Assembly: GCA_020024555.1 (NCBI GenBank)
Contig: JAHHTQ010000002.1
Span: 1 to 64,000, forward strand
Direction of reading: 5' to 3'
DNA from: Angelakisella sp.
GTDB lineage: Bacteria > Bacillota > Clostridia > Oscillospirales > Ruminococcaceae
DNA length: 64,000 nt
In this document: positions 60,294 through 64,000 of the stretch, piece after piece
Numbering within the stretch: the stretch's first letter is position 1
Layout: every line of letters starts with the position of its first letter
The notes under the pieces: model-generated
Told to the model about the DNA's origin: nothing
Database searches by the model: none
What the model saw: the letters and a program-made list of their open reading frames with translations, nothing else
Made by a program: the position numbers and the translations under genes

Positions 60294-62957
60294 ATGGCAG
60301 GTACTACAAAAACCAAAAGAAAGACAAAGGCGCAGAAACAGGCAGAACTGCAATATCAAAAGAGACTCTACTCAATAATATTGTTTGCTGTCGGTATAAT
60401 GCTGCTTTTAATAGCTGTAATTTCCGGTGAAAAAGCCTGGAATGGTTTACATAATATAATGCTTGGATTTTTTAGTTGGTGCGCATATTTGATAGGCCCG
60501 CTTGTTATATATACAGCGATACTTGTGGATTTGGACAGAACTCCTGCCCCTACGTCATACAAGGTTATCAGTACGATAATGCTCATTATACTTCTTTGCG
60601 GAGCATCACAAATTTTTTCCAAAGTTGTACCTAACGGAAATATAAAAGACTTGTTTGTAACGCTTTACAATAACGGAAAAGAGCTGACAGGTGGCGGGGT
60701 AGTAGGCTTTTTTATCGGTATACCCTGTCTACTTTGGTTTGATTTTACAGGTTCGGCAATAATAATATGCCTACTTATATTTATTGCCCTAATGTTACTT
60801 TCCGGCAGTACAATAGTAGGACTTTTTAAGAGTTTTGCAAGACCTGTGAGAAAAATGGAAGAAGTATATATAAATGCCGTGCAACAAAAGAAAAATGCAG
60901 ATCAAATTTTGCCTCAAATAGATGAAGATAGTTTTAGACCGTTGCCTCAAAAAAACGATGAATGTAAAATGAATTTTGATGACAGAGAGGCGGTAAAACA
61001 AAAGCCAAAAGGACGTTTTTTTGATGCTTGTAATGTAATGCTCGGAAAAAGTGTTGCAGTGCCTAACAGTATGCCGAATACGGATATTAATTTTGATATT
61101 GCCTGTGACACACAAGAGCCAATAAAATCACAGAAAAGAAAAAAATCAAGCAAGAGTGAAATAATAAATGATACTTTGTTGGTTAAAAACAGCAGTATAG
61201 ATAAAAAGACCAATGAAGAAGACCAAAAAGATATAACAGAGTCACAGGAAAGAGAGCTTACAAGAGAAGAAATGTCTATTGACTTTTTGATAAGCAAAGC
61301 AGTTTCGGGTGAGGCAAAGATACCCAAAGAGCCAACAGTGACAAGCGACAATGGTTTGCTTAATTTTGGTAACGCGCAAAAATATAATACTGTTTTAAAT
61401 AAAGACAGTATTAAAGAAGCTGAAACAGAAAAGGAAGTAACGCAAGAAGAAATAGAAAGAATAGAAAAAGAAAAGCTAAAAGAACTTTTTGAATACAAAT
61501 TTCCACCGTATGAGCTACTTAATGAAGTTAAATCTTTGCCAAAAGGCGATACCACAAAAGAACTTCGAGCAAATGCGGAAAGACTGGTTGACACATTAAA
61601 GAGTTTTGGCGTACAGACACGCATTGTTGATATTTCGCGTGGACCTGCGGTTACAAGATATGAACTACAACCGTCAATAGGCGTAAAAATCAGTAAGATT
61701 ACAAACTTATCCGATGATATAGCGCTTAATCTTGCCGCAGGAGAAGTAAGAATAGAAGCGCCTATTCCGAATAAGGCGGCAATAGGTATAGAAGTGCCAA
61801 ACAAAGTAGTGTCCACTGTGCCGATACGTGAAATTTTAGAGAGTGACGCATTTAATAATGCAAGCAGTAAATTGTCGGTAGTTCTTGGAAAAGATATTAC
61901 CGGAGAAGTGACTGTCACAGACCTTGCAAAAATGCCACATATACTGATTGCCGGCGCAACGGGCAGCGGAAAGAGCGTTTGTATAAATTCTTTGATTATA
62001 AGTATACTATACAAAGCAAAACCTGATGAAGTAAAACTTCTTATGATAGATCCAAAGGTAGTGGAACTTGGTAGCTACAACGGAATACCTCATCTGCTTT
62101 CTCCTGTTGTGACAGACCCCAAAAAAGCGGCAGGGGCGCTATGCACTATGGTTGCGGAAATGCTGAAACGTTACAAGATGTTTGCCGATAACAATGTGCG
62201 TGATATAGCAGGGTATAATAAACTTTGCGAAACAGATACAGAGCTTAAAAAACTTCCGCAAATAGTTATAATTATCGATGAGCTTGCAGACCTTATGATG
62301 GCGTCACCGAAAGAGGTGGAGGACTATATATGTCGCCTTGCGCAAATGGCGCGTGCGGCGGGAATGCACCTTGTAATAGCAACACAACGACCGTCGGTAG
62401 ATGTAATTACAGGTATAATCAAAGCAAATATTCCGTCTCGTATATCTTTTGCGGTTTCGTCACAAATAGACAGCCGTACAATTTTGGACAGCAGTGGCGC
62501 GGAAAAACTACTGGGTAGAGGTGATATGCTGTTCGCGCCTGTTGGCAGCAATAAGCCTACACGTGTACAGGGCTGTTTTGTTACAGATAAAGAAGTTGAA
62601 GATGTAGTAAGTTTCATAAAAGAAAATTCAAAAGAAAACTATGACAGTGAACTAATGAAACAAATAGAAATTAATGCGGCGCAGGTTGCAACAAAGCAAG
62701 GAGGTAAATCACAAAAGGCGCAGGACAGTTTTGAAAGCAGTGATGAAGACGAATTAATCGAGCAAGCCATTGAGGTGGTTTTTGAGGCAAATCAGGCATC
62801 TACATCATACATACAAAGACGCTTGAAAGTAGGTTATGCGCGCGCGGCAAGAATAGTTGACCAAATGGAAGCGCGTGGAATAATAGGGGCGTCAGATGGC
62901 AGTAAACCAAGACAAATTTTAGTATCAAAAGCATCTTACTATGGGCAAGACAATTAG
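60294..62957 (+). CDS. spoIIIE: DNA translocase SpoIIIE/FtsK
   Basis: 887 residues. Four N-terminal membrane helices (about 25-175), a charged linker, then the RecA-like motor with Walker A G-A-T-G-S-G-K-S (Lys560) and Walker B I-I-I-I-D-E-L-A-D. A C-terminal gamma winged helix (S-T-S-Y-I-Q-R-R-L-K-V-G-Y) reads orienting DNA sequences. It pumps the chromosome into the forespore and clears the division septum. It sits 3 bp before the glycosyltransferase frame. Confidence 0.96.
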   Translation: MAGTTKTKRKTKAQKQAELQYQKRLYSIILFAVGIMLLLIAVISGEKAWNGLHNIMLGFFSWCAYLIGPLVIYTAILVDLDRTPAPTSYKVISTIMLIILLCGASQIFSKVVPNGNIKDLFVTLYNNGKELTGGGVVGFFIGIPCLLWFDFTGSAIIICLLIFIALMLLSGSTIVGLFKSFARPVRKMEEVYINAVQQKKNADQILPQIDEDSFRPLPQKNDECKMNFDDREAVKQKPKGRFFDACNVMLGKSVAVPNSMPNTDINFDIACDTQEPIKSQKRKKSSKSEIINDTLLVKNSSIDKKTNEEDQKDITESQERELTREEMSIDFLISKAVSGEAKIPKEPTVTSDNGLLNFGNAQKYNTVLNKDSIKEAETEKEVTQEEIERIEKEKLKELFEYKFPPYELLNEVKSLPKGDTTKELRANAERLVDTLKSFGVQTRIVDISRGPAVTRYELQPSIGVKISKITNLSDDIALNLAAGEVRIEAPIPNKAAIGIEVPNKVVSTVPIREILESDAFNNASSKLSVVLGKDITGEVTVTDLAKMPHILIAGATGSGKSVCINSLIISILYKAKPDEVKLLMIDPKVVELGSYNGIPHLLSPVVTDPKKAAGALCTMVAEMLKRYKMFADNNVRDIAGYNKLCETDTELKKLPQIVIIIDELADLMMASPKEVEDYICRLAQMARAAGMHLVIATQRPSVDVITGIIKANIPSRISFAVSSQIDSRTILDSSGAEKLLGRGDMLFAPVGSNKPTRVQGCFVTDKEVEDVVSFIKENSKENYDSELMKQIEINAAQVATKQGGKSQKAQDSFESSDEDELIEQAIEVVFEANQASTSYIQRRLKVGYARAARIVDQMEARGIIGASDGSKPRQILVSKASYYGQDN

Positions 62958-62990
62958 CGGGTGTTTTTGAACAGGAAAGGTTATAAAATT

Positions 62991-63932
62991 ATGGATTGTT
63001 TATATATTGTGGTACCTTGCTATAATGAACAGGAAGTTATAAGAGAGACAACAAAGAGACTTACGGAAAAACTGTGTGATTTAATAAATAACAATATAAT
63101 ATCAAATGCCAGTAAGATAATGTATGTAGACGATGGTTCAAAAGATAATACTTATAGTATAATAAAAGAACTTAATCAAGAAAACCAATATGTAAGCGGA
63201 GTAAAGCTTGCGCATAACCGAGGTCATCAAAATGCGCTTGTTGCAGGACTTGAAACAGCAAAAAATTATGCCGATATAATTATATCTATGGATTGCGATT
63301 TACAGGACGATATAAATGCCATTGATGAAATGATAGAAAAATATAAAAGCGGTTGTGATATAGTATATGGTGTTCGTAATAGCCGAAAAAAAGATACTGC
63401 TTTTAAGAGAAATACAGCGCAGGCTTTCTATAAAATGATGAATTTTATGGGCGCAGAGGTAGTTTATAATCATGCGGATTACAGACTTATGTCAAAAAGA
63501 GCGGTAGAGGGGCTGTGCGAATATAAAGAAGTGAATTTGTTTTTGCGTGGAATAGTGCCTATGATAGGATATAAGACAGATATTGTGTATTATGAACGTG
63601 GCGAGCGTTTTGCGGGTGAGTCTAAATATCCGCTCAAAAAAATGATAAACTTTGCTCTTGACGGAATAACATCTCTTTCCATTAAGCCTATTAGACTGAT
63701 ATTGCTACTGGGTACGATGATTTTTGCTGTAAGTATAATTATGCTTATATATTTTCTTGTTATATATTTTATGGGAAAAACAGTACAGGGGTGGACATCA
63801 ATAGCAATTTCCGTATGGGCAATAGGCGGTTTGCAACTGCTTGCAATAGGCGTTATAGGGGAATATTTGGGCAAAATATATCTTGAAACAAAGCAAAGAC
63901 CGAGATATATTATAGAAGAAATTTTGATATAA
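62991..63932 (+). CDS. GT2-family membrane glycosyltransferase
   Basis: 313 residues. The N-terminal GT-A domain has Y-I-V-V-P-C-Y-N-E, V-D-D-G-S-K-D and D-C-D-L-Q-D. Two C-terminal hydrophobic helices (about 235-260 and 272-295) are of the GtrB/DPM type that builds polyprenyl-phosphate sugars. AAAGG precedes ATG 62991 by 11 bp; a GTG at 62961 has no ribosome site. Its place after spoIIIE suggests read-through from the same operon. Donor and acceptor unknown. Confidence 0.9.
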   Translation: MDCLYIVVPCYNEQEVIRETTKRLTEKLCDLINNNIISNASKIMYVDDGSKDNTYSIIKELNQENQYVSGVKLAHNRGHQNALVAGLETAKNYADIIISMDCDLQDDINAIDEMIEKYKSGCDIVYGVRNSRKKDTAFKRNTAQAFYKMMNFMGAEVVYNHADYRLMSKRAVEGLCEYKEVNLFLRGIVPMIGYKTDIVYYERGERFAGESKYPLKKMINFALDGITSLSIKPIRLILLLGTMIFAVSIIMLIYFLVIYFMGKTVQGWTSIAISVWAIGGLQLLAIGVIGEYLGKIYLETKQRPRYIIEEILI

Positions 63933-63943
63933 AGTATAAAAAT

Positions 63944-63990
63944 AACAGAATTATATAAGTTGATATTTATATAGTTCTGTTTATTCTTGC
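63944..63990 (+). terminator. Intrinsic terminator after the glycosyltransferase
   Basis: AACAGAA pairs with TTCTGTT, with an inner TATATAA/TTATATA stem, then TTATTCTT. The outer arms equal those of the terminator at 2063/2361. No repeat copy begins here before the window ends. Confidence 0.7.
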
Positions 63991-64000
63991 ATTTTTATCC

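Noticed and set aside
60947..62014. 355-codon minus-strand open frame opposite spoIIIE
   Set aside because: It is fully inside spoIIIE on the other strand, is Ser/Leu/Phe-rich as expected of an antisense shadow, and has no ribosome site or known motif.

Overview
The window is a low-GC (roughly one third G+C), gene-dense stretch from a spore-forming Gram-positive anaerobe, most likely a member of the Clostridia (Lachnospirales-like). The evidence is spoIVA, spoIIIE and tepA, the paired glgC/glgD glycogen genes typical of Firmicutes, a formate channel, a Cys-type sulfatase that would need anaerobic maturation, and the Firmicute gene orders gdpP-rplI-dnaB and tilS-hpt-ftsH. No rRNA gene, canonical tRNA gene, CRISPR array, prophage or intact insertion sequence was seen.

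Layout. 1-2.4 kb: an esterase and a DUF362 ferredoxin-like protein, bordered by copies of an undescribed ~263-bp repeat. 2.7-9.5 kb: glycogen operon glgB-glgC-glgD-mazG-like-glgA and a small membrane-anchored protein, then another repeat copy. 9.9-18.4 kb: a long regulatory region and an oligopeptide ABC transporter operon (oppA-B-C-D-F). 18.5-20 kb: spoIVA, convergent. 20.4-26 kb: murC, an AI-2E permease, cardiolipin synthase, a NiaR-like regulator and a rhomboid-like protein. 26-31 kb: tandem WYL regulators, a structured ~450-bp leader with a tRNA T-arm-like hairpin, then a slipin and RtcB RNA ligase. 31-33.6 kb: sulfatase and a THF-riboswitch-controlled folate transporter. 33.8-43 kb: gdpP, rplI, dnaB, tilS, hpt, ftsH, greA. 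43-49.6 kb: radical SAM protein, rsuA, focA, patatin, ruvX, NUDIX, mltG. 49.6-57.5 kb: an IS3-family remnant and a giant surface amylopullulanase. 58.2-63.9 kb: tepA-ylzJ-uppP-spoIIIE and a glycosyltransferase.

How it fits together. Glycogen synthesis, the extracellular amylopullulanase and the Opp uptake operon suggest a polymer- and peptide-using fermenter that stores glucan and sporulates. The most unusual things are (1) a dispersed repeat made of consecutive perfect hairpins, found three times in the first 9.8 kb and flanked, in both fully visible cases, by a duplicate of the local intrinsic terminator hairpin; and (2) the slipin-rtcB operon with its leader, which carries a tRNA T-arm mimic and two mutually exclusive structures, one of which would hide the Shine-Dalgarno sequence. 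Both are read directly from the sequence; their functions are inference.
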